Below are positions 51,687 to 59,154 of a DNA stretch of 64,000 bases, in pieces. Position 1 is the first letter of the stretch. Each line of letters starts with the position of its first letter. The notes under the pieces were generated by a model. The model saw only the letters and a list, made by a program, of their open reading frames with translations, was not told where the DNA came from and made no database searches. Made by a program: the position numbers and the translations under genes. Source of the DNA: Bacteroidetes bacterium UBA5697 (GTDB taxonomy: Bacteria > Bacteroidota > Bacteroidia > B-17B0 > Aurantibacillaceae); contig DIHL01000031.1 in assembly GCA_002420145.1 (NCBI GenBank), positions 25,907-89,906 of the forward strand, read 5' to 3'.

Positions 51687-52028
51687 CTATAAGGCTAATT
51701 CAATAGTGGGATCCCAATAATGTTTTTTTAAATCAACTACTGTGTCATTTACCACTTTCACCTTTTCTTTTTCTAGTAGTTCTTGCATTAAATAAGGCGT
51801 TTCAAAATAATGTTTGCCTGTTAACTGCCCATTTCTATTTAAAACTCTATGAGCGGGAACATATTCTTTTTGAGAATGAGCGGCATTCATGGCATAACCC
51901 ACGACTCTTGATGATGACTTAGCACCTAAATAATTAGCAATCGCTCCATAACTGGTTACTTTGCCTTTTGGAATCAATCTCACCACTTGGTATACTTGCT
52001 CAAAAAAATCGGAAGGTTTCTTTGTCAT
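51687..52028 (-). CDS. Alkyltransferase-like protein (Atl), MGMT domain without catalytic cysteine
   Basis: The 113-residue protein is a single MGMT C-terminal DNA-binding domain. The active-site PCHR motif reads PAHRV, with Ala59 in place of the alkyl-accepting cysteine, and the helix-turn-helix SSSRVVGYAMNAAH and the IPKGKVTSYGAIA region are intact. Such Atl proteins bind O6-alkylguanine and hand it to nucleotide excision repair instead of repairing it themselves. The ATG overlaps the stop of the LuxE-family gene (ATGA), so the two are translationally coupled. Confidence 0.9.
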   Translation of the reverse strand: MTKKPSDFFEQVYQVVRLIPKGKVTSYGAIANYLGAKSSSRVVGYAMNAAHSQKEYVPAHRVLNRNGQLTGKHYFETPYLMQELLEKEKVKVVNDTVVDLKKHYWDPTIELAL

Positions 52029-53038
52029 TGCTGTATCATTAAATTACAACCTCTTAAGTCGCTATTATCAAATCTACCTAATATTTCAAATTTTGACGAT
52101 TCTAGCATTCGCCCTAAATCTTTAGTTTCAATAAACGAACAAGAATTAATATTCGCCAAATCAATCACATTAACTCCTCCACTCTTTTTTGCTGAAACAT
52201 AGCTAAAAGGGTCGTTCATATCTCTTATTAAAACCTTCATCCAAGGAGAGCATTCAAAAGCTCCATCTTGTTTTGAGTAAGCTTGAGATAATAATTCTGT
52301 CATACCATATTCGCTATGGATGACAGATACATTAAGTTTCTGTTTTAAATACTGATGTAATTCCTCTTTCAATAACTCCTTTCTTCTGCCTTTCATTCCT
52401 CCAGTTTCCATCACAATAAAATCATCTGTTAACTCCACGTTTAGGTCTGCTAAATCCAACAAAGCATAGGTAACACCCAATAAAATGGTTTTTTGTTTTT
52501 TTTCTTTTAATGTCTCAATGGTATTAACCAAATCTGTTAAATTATTTAAATAAAACCCACTTAAAAAATGTTTCGAATCTGTGATTAACTGATCAAACAT
52601 GTATACTAACGAAGAGCCCTGGCGTTCTAAATAATTTGGTAGCAAAGCCAATATGCAATACTCAGAAGGATTTCCATAAAACAATTCAAATCCTTTTTTG
52701 AAAGAAGTTTCGTAAATGCTAATATCATTTACATAATGTTTTGAGGTAATTTGTCCTGTGGTACCGCTACTCGAAAAGCAAACTACCTCGGTAGATAAAT
52801 CATTGCAAACGATGTGTTGAGATTTAAAAAACTCAATAGGTAAAAATGGAATATTTGAATAATGAGTAATCGCATCAGGATTTACTTTTAAACTCCGAAC
52901 ATATTGTTGGTATATTTTATTATGTTGTAGTTGATAATGAAACACTTTTATAGCCATTGAATTAAATAATTCATCGCTCCAGTTTTCAGAAGTTTTAGAC
53001 TCTAAAATTACTTTTTGTATTTCTTTTTGTAAGGACAA
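52025..53038 (-). CDS. Acyl-protein synthetase LuxE family (PaaK-like adenylating) protein
   Basis: A 337-residue protein with the AMP-binding P-loop-like motif CFSSSGTTGQITSKHY (about 88-103) and the LuxE family region YGMTELLSQAYS. LuxE activates fatty acids as acyl-AMP; in Bacteroidota such genes lie outside lux operons and have no defined substrate. Here it is translationally coupled to an Atl protein. The start is TTG at 53038; there is no ATG until residue 28. The 45-base spacer to the divergent lipoprotein gene is AT-rich. Confidence 0.82.
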   Translation of the reverse strand: MSLQKEIQKVILESKTSENWSDELFNSMAIKVFHYQLQHNKIYQQYVRSLKVNPDAITHYSNIPFLPIEFFKSQHIVCNDLSTEVVCFSSSGTTGQITSKHYVNDISIYETSFKKGFELFYGNPSEYCILALLPNYLERQGSSLVYMFDQLITDSKHFLSGFYLNNLTDLVNTIETLKEKKQKTILLGVTYALLDLADLNVELTDDFIVMETGGMKGRRKELLKEELHQYLKQKLNVSVIHSEYGMTELLSQAYSKQDGAFECSPWMKVLIRDMNDPFSYVSAKKSGGVNVIDLANINSCSFIETKDLGRMLESSKFEILGRFDNSDLRGCNLMIQQ

Positions 53039-53082
53039 GTAGTAGTTGATTTAATTTTTCGTAAATTTATGCTGAATTATTT

Positions 53083-53565
53083 ATGAAGGCGACATTTTTT
53101 AAATATTTATTATTAGTCATCACAGGAAGTGCCTTTGTGTTTTCTTGTGTTAAAAAAACGACATACAATACCGTTCCTGAAATAGAATATCAAGCTTTTT
53201 ACCCTTATGTAGGTGATTCAGCTGACATTCAAGTGAAGTTTACGGATGGTGATGGAGATATTGGTGTGGCAGAGGGTGATTCTACCAAAACATTTTGGGT
53301 AAATTATTATTACAAGGATACCGTTACTAATAAATATATTGGATACTACCGTCCGTTTGAAAACGATACTTTAAAAACTGGCTACATTGTAAAAGCCCCT
53401 TCCGATTCTTATAAAGGAAAACCAATTAGTGGAGAAATTAGCGTGCGTTTACAGCAAATGCGACACAGCAAAAAAATAAAAAACATTAAATATGTGATTT
53501 ATTTATTTGATGCTAAAGGCAACAAAAGTAACGTGTTAACCACTCCTGAAATTATTCTCCAATAA
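53083..53565 (+). CDS. Uncharacterised lipoprotein
   Basis: A 160-residue protein with lipobox FVFSC (Cys22) and a mature beta-rich part, with TDGDGDIGVAEGDSTKTFW (a Ca-binding-like acidic stretch), KGKPISGEISVRL and a C-terminal DAKGNKSNVLTTPEI strand typical of an immunoglobulin-like fold. No specific family recognised. It is followed by an M43 protease gene that has its own promoter. Confidence 0.75.
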   Translation: MKATFFKYLLLVITGSAFVFSCVKKTTYNTVPEIEYQAFYPYVGDSADIQVKFTDGDGDIGVAEGDSTKTFWVNYYYKDTVTNKYIGYYRPFENDTLKTGYIVKAPSDSYKGKPISGEISVRLQQMRHSKKIKNIKYVIYLFDAKGNKSNVLTTPEIILQ

Positions 53566-53612
53566 TTTTCCATTTATTTTAATTCCATTTCTCTCTCAAA
53601 AATCAGTTTTTG

Positions 53613-53643
53613 TTTGATTTTTTGTTTCCATTATATATATTTA
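53613..53643 (+). promoter_or_regulatory. Promoter of the second M43 protease gene
   Basis: TTTG (53613-53616), 19-base spacer, TATATTTA (53636-53643), ATG at 53669. Confidence 0.5.
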
Positions 53644-53668
53644 CTGTAAACAAACTATTTACACTAAA

Positions 53669-54988
53669 ATGAAAAAACACTTACTTACTATCGGTTTAAG
53701 TTTTCTTGCCTTAAGCATGAGCTTTGCTCAAAACACAAACAAGTGCGCCACTATGCCTGTTTACAATGAGCACATGCAAAACCCTGTATCAAAAACTAAT
53801 TTCATAAATGCTGATTTGGCTGCTCAAAACTGGCTAGCCAACCCTGCTAACAAAGCCAACGTTTTAAAAAAGCAAAGTGCTATTATTACTATACCTGTTG
53901 TAGTGCATGTGGTATATAAAAATACGATTCAAAATATTCCCGACACGCAAATTGTTCGTCAAATTCAATTATTAAACGAATGTTTCCGTTTACAAAATGC
54001 TAATTTCCCAACAGGTCGTGCTATTTTTGATAGTATTGGGGCTGATACCGAAATTCAGTTCTGTTTAGCTGGTACAGATCCTCAGGGAAATCCAACAACT
54101 GGTATTATCAGAAAATCAGCGCCTTCAAATGCTGCATTTGACCCTATCTTTAATATGGATAAAGTAAAAAGTTCGGCTACTAATGGTGATGATCCTTGGC
54201 CAAATGATAAATACTTAAATATTTGGGTATGTGACATGAGTTTATTTGGAACTGCCTTTGTTTTGGGATATGCAACTTTCCCTGGCGAAGTTCCAGCTTT
54301 AGATGGAGTTGTGATTCAAAGCGAATATTTTGGTTACGGAACAGCCGCTGCACCTAATAATTTAGGAAGAACAACTATTCACGAAGTTGGCCATTTCTTT
54401 GGGATGCGTCATATTTGGGCAGATGATGATGGAGGTTCCACTGGACAATGCGATAGTACTGATTTTGTTTACGATACTCCAAATCAAGCAGCTAAATCCG
54501 AATCTGATTGCAATTTAACGATTAACTCTTGTTCAACCGAAGACCCTTATTGGGGAACTGTTGACCCACAAGATATGGTAGAAAATTACATGGATTACTC
54601 AGCAGATGGCTGTATGGCTATGTTTACAAAAGGGCAAAAAGCACGTATGTATTCTTATTTAAATACTACTCCGTCTCGTATGGGGCTAAAAGTATCTACA
54701 GCTGGCTGTAGTACTGTAGGAATCAAAGAATTATACAGTAATTTTAGCGACTATGTGTTTGTATATCCTAATCCTTCTTCGAATGAGTTACATATTAACA
54801 TTACTCAAATAACACCTGCCGATTTAAAATGCGAAATTTATAATGCTAACGGACAATTGGTGAAATCAATCAAACAACTCGATTTTCAAAACACCTTTGA
54901 TTTAAGCGAATTAGCTAGTGGTATATACGTTGTAAAAGTTTATAACGCCGAAGTAAATGCCATTAAAAAAATCACCATTGCTAAATAA
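53669..54988 (+). CDS. Secreted M43 zinc metalloprotease with T9SS sorting domain
   Basis: The 439-residue protein has a signal peptide (1-20), a catalytic domain with HEVGHFFGMRH (His238, Glu239, His242, His248) and ENYMDYSADGCMAMFT (Met-turn), and a T9SS type A sorting domain (about 355-439: VYPNPSSNELHI ... GIYVVKVYN ... KKITIAK). It lacks the PKD domain of the larger M43 protein at 32891. It should be a secreted or surface endopeptidase. Confidence 0.93.
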   Translation: MKKHLLTIGLSFLALSMSFAQNTNKCATMPVYNEHMQNPVSKTNFINADLAAQNWLANPANKANVLKKQSAIITIPVVVHVVYKNTIQNIPDTQIVRQIQLLNECFRLQNANFPTGRAIFDSIGADTEIQFCLAGTDPQGNPTTGIIRKSAPSNAAFDPIFNMDKVKSSATNGDDPWPNDKYLNIWVCDMSLFGTAFVLGYATFPGEVPALDGVVIQSEYFGYGTAAAPNNLGRTTIHEVGHFFGMRHIWADDDGGSTGQCDSTDFVYDTPNQAAKSESDCNLTINSCSTEDPYWGTVDPQDMVENYMDYSADGCMAMFTKGQKARMYSYLNTTPSRMGLKVSTAGCSTVGIKELYSNFSDYVFVYPNPSSNELHINITQITPADLKCEIYNANGQLVKSIKQLDFQNTFDLSELASGIYVVKVYNAEVNAIKKITIAK

Positions 54989-54995
54989 TTTTAGC

Positions 54996-55082
54996 GCTAA
55001 AGCCTATATGAATTTTATTTTTGTAAGCCCAGACTCAAGTCTGGGCTTATTTGCTTATACTACATGATAATAAGGCTTTAGC
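54996..55082. repeat. Nested palindrome (GCTAAAGCCT/AGGCTTTAGC around a terminator hairpin)
   Basis: Outer arms GCTAAAGCCT (54996-55005) and AGGCTTTAGC (55073-55082) enclose an inner 12-base stem TAAGCCCAGACT/AGTCTGGGCTTA. The composite is about 90 bases and resembles dispersed intergenic elements of Bacteroidota. Confidence 0.55.
55024..55053 (+). terminator. Rho-independent terminator of the second M43 protease gene
   Basis: TAAGCCCAGACT (55024-55035) and AGTCTGGGCTTA (55038-55049) form a 12-base stem with a 2-base loop. Confidence 0.75.
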
Positions 55083-55141
55083 CATGATTCATAAAATACT
55101 TCTATCAATTTATTAACATTATTATACAAAAACGTTGAAAT

Positions 55142-55176
55142 AAATCCCTCTATTTTATTTGATTAGAGGGATTTTA
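55142..55176 (+). terminator. Hairpin upstream of the 55214 gene
   Basis: AAATCCCTCT (55142-55151) and AGAGGGATTT (55165-55174) pair across a 13-base loop, followed by TATCG. Stem arms are the same as those of the hairpin at 55579, so the 55214 gene is bracketed by twin hairpins. Confidence 0.5.
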
Positions 55177-55213
55177 TCGTTAAAATTGTGCCTTTATTAA
55201 ACAAACTTATATT

Positions 55214-55561
55214 ATGGCAGATATTCATTTATTGGGAATAAAATTTATAGAACAAAATACTCAAGACGGTTTAGAATTTACATACAAACCAGACGTTCCA
55301 AAATTAAAAGTAATTGGCACTATATTAATCGCTGCTGAAGAAGAGGAAGATAACGGCTGTGTGTTTTTAACTCAAAAACAATTAAATCAAGTATTATTAA
55401 ATAAAGATGTGGATTTGAAATTGGTGGACGACACGTGGACTCCTTCAAAACCATTAAGTAAAGAACAAATTAAAAAAATTGGTTTAGTAACAATCGATGC
55501 TGAATATTTAGGTACAGCAGGCGACGTAAGATGTTACGAAGCAATTAAAATTTCTGAATAA
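55214..55561 (+). CDS. Conserved hypothetical cytoplasmic protein
   Basis: A 115-residue acidic protein without signal sequence: MADIHLLGIKFIEQNTQDGLEFTYKPDVPKL, then ILIAAEEEEDNGCVFLTQKQLNQVL and a C-terminal DAEYLGTAGDVRCYEAIKISE. Predicted alpha/beta. No family recognised. It is flanked on both sides by ATCCCTCT-stem hairpins, and the second hairpin's T-run abuts the cdsA start codon, so the protein may be co-regulated with cdsA by readthrough. Confidence 0.72.
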   Translation: MADIHLLGIKFIEQNTQDGLEFTYKPDVPKLKVIGTILIAAEEEEDNGCVFLTQKQLNQVLLNKDVDLKLVDDTWTPSKPLSKEQIKKIGLVTIDAEYLGTAGDVRCYEAIKISE

Positions 55562-55578
55562 TTTAAACTAAATACAAC

Positions 55579-55608
55579 ATCCCTCTCAGTTTTGAGAGGG
55601 ATTTTTTT
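55579..55608 (+). terminator. Terminator-like hairpin directly before the cdsA ATG
   Basis: ATCCCTCTCA (55579-55588), loop GTTT, TGAGAGGGAT (55593-55602) and a T run to 55608; the ATG of cdsA is at 55609. Confidence 0.75.
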
Positions 55609-56490
55609 ATGGCATTAAACTTCAAAACATTAACCATCCGAACAATGACTGCAGCTGTTTTTGTAGCTGTATTGTTGACCTGTATCAACTATAACTACAT
55701 TAGTTTTGCATGTCTGTTTTTAGTTGTTTCTATTTGGGGATTATATGAGTTCTATCAGTTATCCGAAAAGCTTGGTGCCAAACCCTACAAACCAATAGGC
55801 TATTTAGCAGGTGGCTGCCTATTTAGTTACAGTGTGGTTACAAACTCCAACATGGCTTTGTTTTTTCCTACTGAAAACATTTTTGCCTATATATTAATCT
55901 TTGTATTTTTTGTATTTGTCATTGCTCTATTTGATGAGAGTAAAAATGCTGTGTTAAATATTGCTCACACCTTTGTTGGTTTAATTTATGCCGTGGTACC
56001 TTTTGCCGTGTTGGTAAATATTACTTGCATTGATAAATCATTCACCTTAAATCATCAAACTGGAAACATTTACAACGATATTGCGCCTTATAATCCACAC
56101 TATATATTGGGTATTATTTTATTAATATGGGCAAACGATGTGTGTGCTTATTTAGTAGGAAGCTTAATTGGCAAACATAAACTTTACGAACGCATCTCTC
56201 CGGGCAAAACCTGGGAAGGTTCTATTGGTTCAGCCATTTTAACTATGGGATGCTCTTTTATTATTGCCAACTGGTATCCCGAATTGTCTTTAAAACATTG
56301 GATGATTATCACCGTTATTATTTGTGTATTTGGCACCATTGGTGATTTAGTAGAATCCATGCTAAAACGCCAAGCTGGGGTAAAAGACTCAGGACGAATT
56401 ATGCCAGGACATGGTGGAATTTTAGATCGTTTTGATAGCCTTTTATTTGTGGCGCCTTTTATTTATGCTTACCTGATTTTAGTCAGGTAA
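55609..56490 (+). CDS. cdsA: Phosphatidate cytidylyltransferase
   Basis: CdsA makes CDP-diacylglycerol from phosphatidate and CTP, the branch point of phospholipid synthesis. The 293-residue inner-membrane protein has about eight helices and the family signature in its C-terminal third: SPGKTWEGSIGS, GDLVESMLKRQAGVKDSG and MPGHGGILDRFDSL with the metal-binding Asp residues. The start is at 55609, inside the T-tract edge of a hairpin; a later Met (residue 13, 55645) would give a normal start too. Full length. Confidence 0.93.
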   Translation: MALNFKTLTIRTMTAAVFVAVLLTCINYNYISFACLFLVVSIWGLYEFYQLSEKLGAKPYKPIGYLAGGCLFSYSVVTNSNMALFFPTENIFAYILIFVFFVFVIALFDESKNAVLNIAHTFVGLIYAVVPFAVLVNITCIDKSFTLNHQTGNIYNDIAPYNPHYILGIILLIWANDVCAYLVGSLIGKHKLYERISPGKTWEGSIGSAILTMGCSFIIANWYPELSLKHWMIITVIICVFGTIGDLVESMLKRQAGVKDSGRIMPGHGGILDRFDSLLFVAPFIYAYLILVR

Positions 56491-56573
56491 AAAGCCTGTT
56501 TTTCTCAACTTTTAAAGGTTAAAAACTCTATGTTTATTTAGACTAAAAGCATTAAATACATTATAAATTTTAC

Positions 56574-56581
56574 TAAATTTG
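56574..56581 (+). promoter_or_regulatory. Probable -7 box of gdhA
   Basis: TAAATTTG, 39 bases before the ATG, followed by GTTCCCCTAACTAAAAC, a leader similar to that of accB (2473-2489). Confidence 0.5.
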
Positions 56582-56620
56582 TTCCCCTAACTAAAACTTT
56601 AAATTAAAACTAAAAACATT

Positions 56621-57892
56621 ATGTCGACAAAAACTGCAAATGCAACAGCTCACGAATCTATGTTCGAAGCCGTATTAGCTCGCTTAGACGTAGCTGCTAA
56701 ATTGATGAATATGTCTGAAGACGTTGCCACTATATTACGTAGCCCTATCAAACAAGTTAAAGTAAGTTTACCAGTAATGATGGATAACGGAAAAATTCAA
56801 GTATTTGAAGGTTACCGTATCGTTCACTCTACAGTATTAGGTCCATCTAAAGGTGGTATCCGTTATGCAATGGATGTTAACCAAGATGAAGTAATGGCTT
56901 TAGCTGCTTGGATGAGCTTTAAATGTGCTGTAGCAAACTTACCTTATGGTGGTGCTAAAGGCGGTATTAAATGTGATCCTCGTACGATGAGTGTTGGCGA
57001 ATTAGAGCGTTTAACACGTGCATATGCATCATCAATGAAAGATGTATTTGGTGTAAATAAAGATATTCCAGCTCCAGATATGGGAACAAGCGGAAGAGAA
57101 ATGGCTTGGATATTAGATGAATTTAATAAAGTAACTGGCGAAGATAGCCCAGGTGTAATTACTGGTAAACCAATTGTTATTGGAGGTTCATTAGGACGTG
57201 ACGCTGCAACAGGACGTGGTGTAATGGTAAATACATTAGCAGCTTTAAAGAAAATGGGATTAAATCCTAAAGAAGTTTCTGCAGCTGTGCAAGGATTTGG
57301 TAACGTGGGTTCTCATGCTGCACGTTTATTGTCTGAGCAAGGAATTAAAATTGTAGCAATTGGTGATCACACAGCTACGTTTTATAACGAAAAAGGAATT
57401 GATATTAGAGCGGCTTTAGAATTTGCTGCTAAAAATAACAGAGTATTAAAAGGATTTACAGGAGCAACAGAAATTGGAGCTAACGACATCTTAACATGCA
57501 AATGTGATGTATTAGTACCAGCTGCTTTACAAAATGTAATTTCTGAAGAAATTGCTCACAATATTCAAGCTAAGTTAATTGTAGAAGGTGCTAACGGACC
57601 AACTATGCCAGAAGCAGATGCCGTATTAAACGACAAAAAAATTATTGTTGTTCCAGATATCTTAGCTAACTCAGGTGGTGTTACTGTATCTTACTTTGAG
57701 TGGGTACAAAACAAAGCTGGTTACTACTGGAGCGAGAATGAAGTAAACATGAAACATGATGAAAAAATGGAAATTGCATTTGCTCACGTTTGGGATAATG
57801 CAGCAACATTTAAAACATCTATGCGTATTGCAGCTTACATTACAGCATTACAAAAAATTGAACAAGGTGTTCAATTAAAAGGTAACTACTAG
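56621..57892 (+). CDS. gdhA: Glutamate dehydrogenase (Glu/Leu/Phe/Val dehydrogenase family)
   Basis: The 423-residue enzyme interconverts glutamate and 2-oxoglutarate with ammonia. The catalytic domain has GGIRYAMDVNQDEV, Lys101 and Lys113 in the LPYGGAKGGIK block, and Asp153 in IPAPDMGTSGRE; the Rossmann domain has VQGFGNVGSHAARL (about 225-238). Length and the short NAD-type N-terminus fit the hexameric GDH group. Coenzyme preference (NAD or NADP) is not certain from this sequence. It ends before a terminator at 57908. Confidence 0.95.
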   Translation: MSTKTANATAHESMFEAVLARLDVAAKLMNMSEDVATILRSPIKQVKVSLPVMMDNGKIQVFEGYRIVHSTVLGPSKGGIRYAMDVNQDEVMALAAWMSFKCAVANLPYGGAKGGIKCDPRTMSVGELERLTRAYASSMKDVFGVNKDIPAPDMGTSGREMAWILDEFNKVTGEDSPGVITGKPIVIGGSLGRDAATGRGVMVNTLAALKKMGLNPKEVSAAVQGFGNVGSHAARLLSEQGIKIVAIGDHTATFYNEKGIDIRAALEFAAKNNRVLKGFTGATEIGANDILTCKCDVLVPAALQNVISEEIAHNIQAKLIVEGANGPTMPEADAVLNDKKIIVVPDILANSGGVTVSYFEWVQNKAGYYWSENEVNMKHDEKMEIAFAHVWDNAATFKTSMRIAAYITALQKIEQGVQLKGNY

Positions 57893-57907
57893 TTTTAACT
57901 TTATAAT

Positions 57908-57946
57908 TAAAAGCTCCTTTGAAAAATATCAAAGGGGCTTTTTTAT
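57908..57946 (+). terminator. Rho-independent terminator of gdhA
   Basis: AAAAGCTCCTTTGA and TCAAAGGGGCTTTT pair (one G-U) around a 6-base loop and precede TTTTATT. Confidence 0.85.
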
Positions 57947-58108
57947 TATAAACCTTTTTTGATTAAATTTAATTATACATTAAAAGCCAAAAGTAATATG
58001 ACAAAGGTGCTTACGATTTTTAGATAAATTATTTTGCACCATATTTATACTGTCCTTCTTACTTAAATATTTTCATTTTTAGCACCTATATTTTTCAACT
58101 CCAAGATT

Positions 58109-59146
58109 ATGAAACAAAAAATACAATTCTTATCAGCTTTAATTTTCACTTTAGTGCCCTCCTTAATCAACGCACAATTAAAAACAAGTATTACAAATGG
58201 CAACTTTAGTAATCCAAATACATGGAATTGCTCTTGTGTACCAGCAAATGGTGATAGTATAAAAATATTACATACAGTTACATTAGATAGTGATTTGCAC
58301 CTTACATCCAAAGAAATAAAAATATTAGCTCCTGGGAAATTATTACAAGACATGTCGAATAGAACTCTTTGGATTGATGGAACAGCTCACCTTCAAAACC
58401 AAGGCACCTTAACAGTAAATAAAATTCGAATTTCTCCAACAGCAACTATCTATAACAATTTAACTATTATTTCAGTTGACTCTATTGTAAACGAAGGTCA
58501 ATTCATTAATAATTTTTCAACACATGTAAATACCATTTCAAACAAATCCAATTCAAACTTTCAAAATTTTGGGAACATTGGCTCCTTTTCAATACAAAAT
58601 GAAGGTATTATTAAACACAGCGGTTCAATTTATGTTCAACAAAATTTTGACAACTGCAATTCAAATGGTAATTCGAAACTCGATTTTTCTGGTTCAATTT
58701 GCATAGTTGGAGATTTTAACAATTGCTCAACCGATACGGTAATGGGGACTGGAGTTATTAGTGTTTCAGGATCAGCAATCAATTCGGGAGTAATAATTCA
58801 ACCATCCGTATGGTATGTTGCAAGCGGAATAATTAATAACACAGGAACAATAAATCCAGTAGTAACAATAAATGTTGGCTCATGTCCCACTTTAGATATT
58901 GTTAATCATAATAATATCTACTCCATATATGTTTTCCCTAATCCAGTTGATAATATTATATTTTTGGAGCTTGGTAATTTGTTAAGTATATCTCAATTCA
59001 ATCTTTTTAATAACATTGGTCAATTATTAAAAACTGGGCATATTGAGAATAAACAAATTGACATTTCAAATTTAAGTCCTGGATTATATCAATTAGAACT
59101 GTTTGATGGGAATTCCAAGATTTATAAAAAAATTATTAAGAAATAA
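58109..59146 (+). CDS. Secreted T9SS protein with beta-helix-like repeats
   Basis: The 345-residue protein has a signal peptide (1-22, NAQ cleavage) and an N-terminal part typical of Bacteroidota G8/beta-helix modules (TNGNFSNPNTWNCSCVPANGDS, VTLDSDLHL), then Asn/Ser-rich solenoid strands (about 90-260) and a T9SS type A sorting domain (about 268-345, VFPNPVDNIIF ... GLYQLELFDG ... KKIIKK). It lacks a recognisable catalytic domain; a structural, adhesive or glycan-binding role is possible. It converges with the antiporter gene with only 8 bases between stops. Confidence 0.8.
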   Translation: MKQKIQFLSALIFTLVPSLINAQLKTSITNGNFSNPNTWNCSCVPANGDSIKILHTVTLDSDLHLTSKEIKILAPGKLLQDMSNRTLWIDGTAHLQNQGTLTVNKIRISPTATIYNNLTIISVDSIVNEGQFINNFSTHVNTISNKSNSNFQNFGNIGSFSIQNEGIIKHSGSIYVQQNFDNCNSNGNSKLDFSGSICIVGDFNNCSTDTVMGTGVISVSGSAINSGVIIQPSVWYVASGIINNTGTINPVVTINVGSCPTLDIVNHNNIYSIYVFPNPVDNIIFLELGNLLSISQFNLFNNIGQLLKTGHIENKQIDISNLSPGLYQLELFDGNSKIYKKIIKK

Positions 59147-59154
59147 ATTATAAT

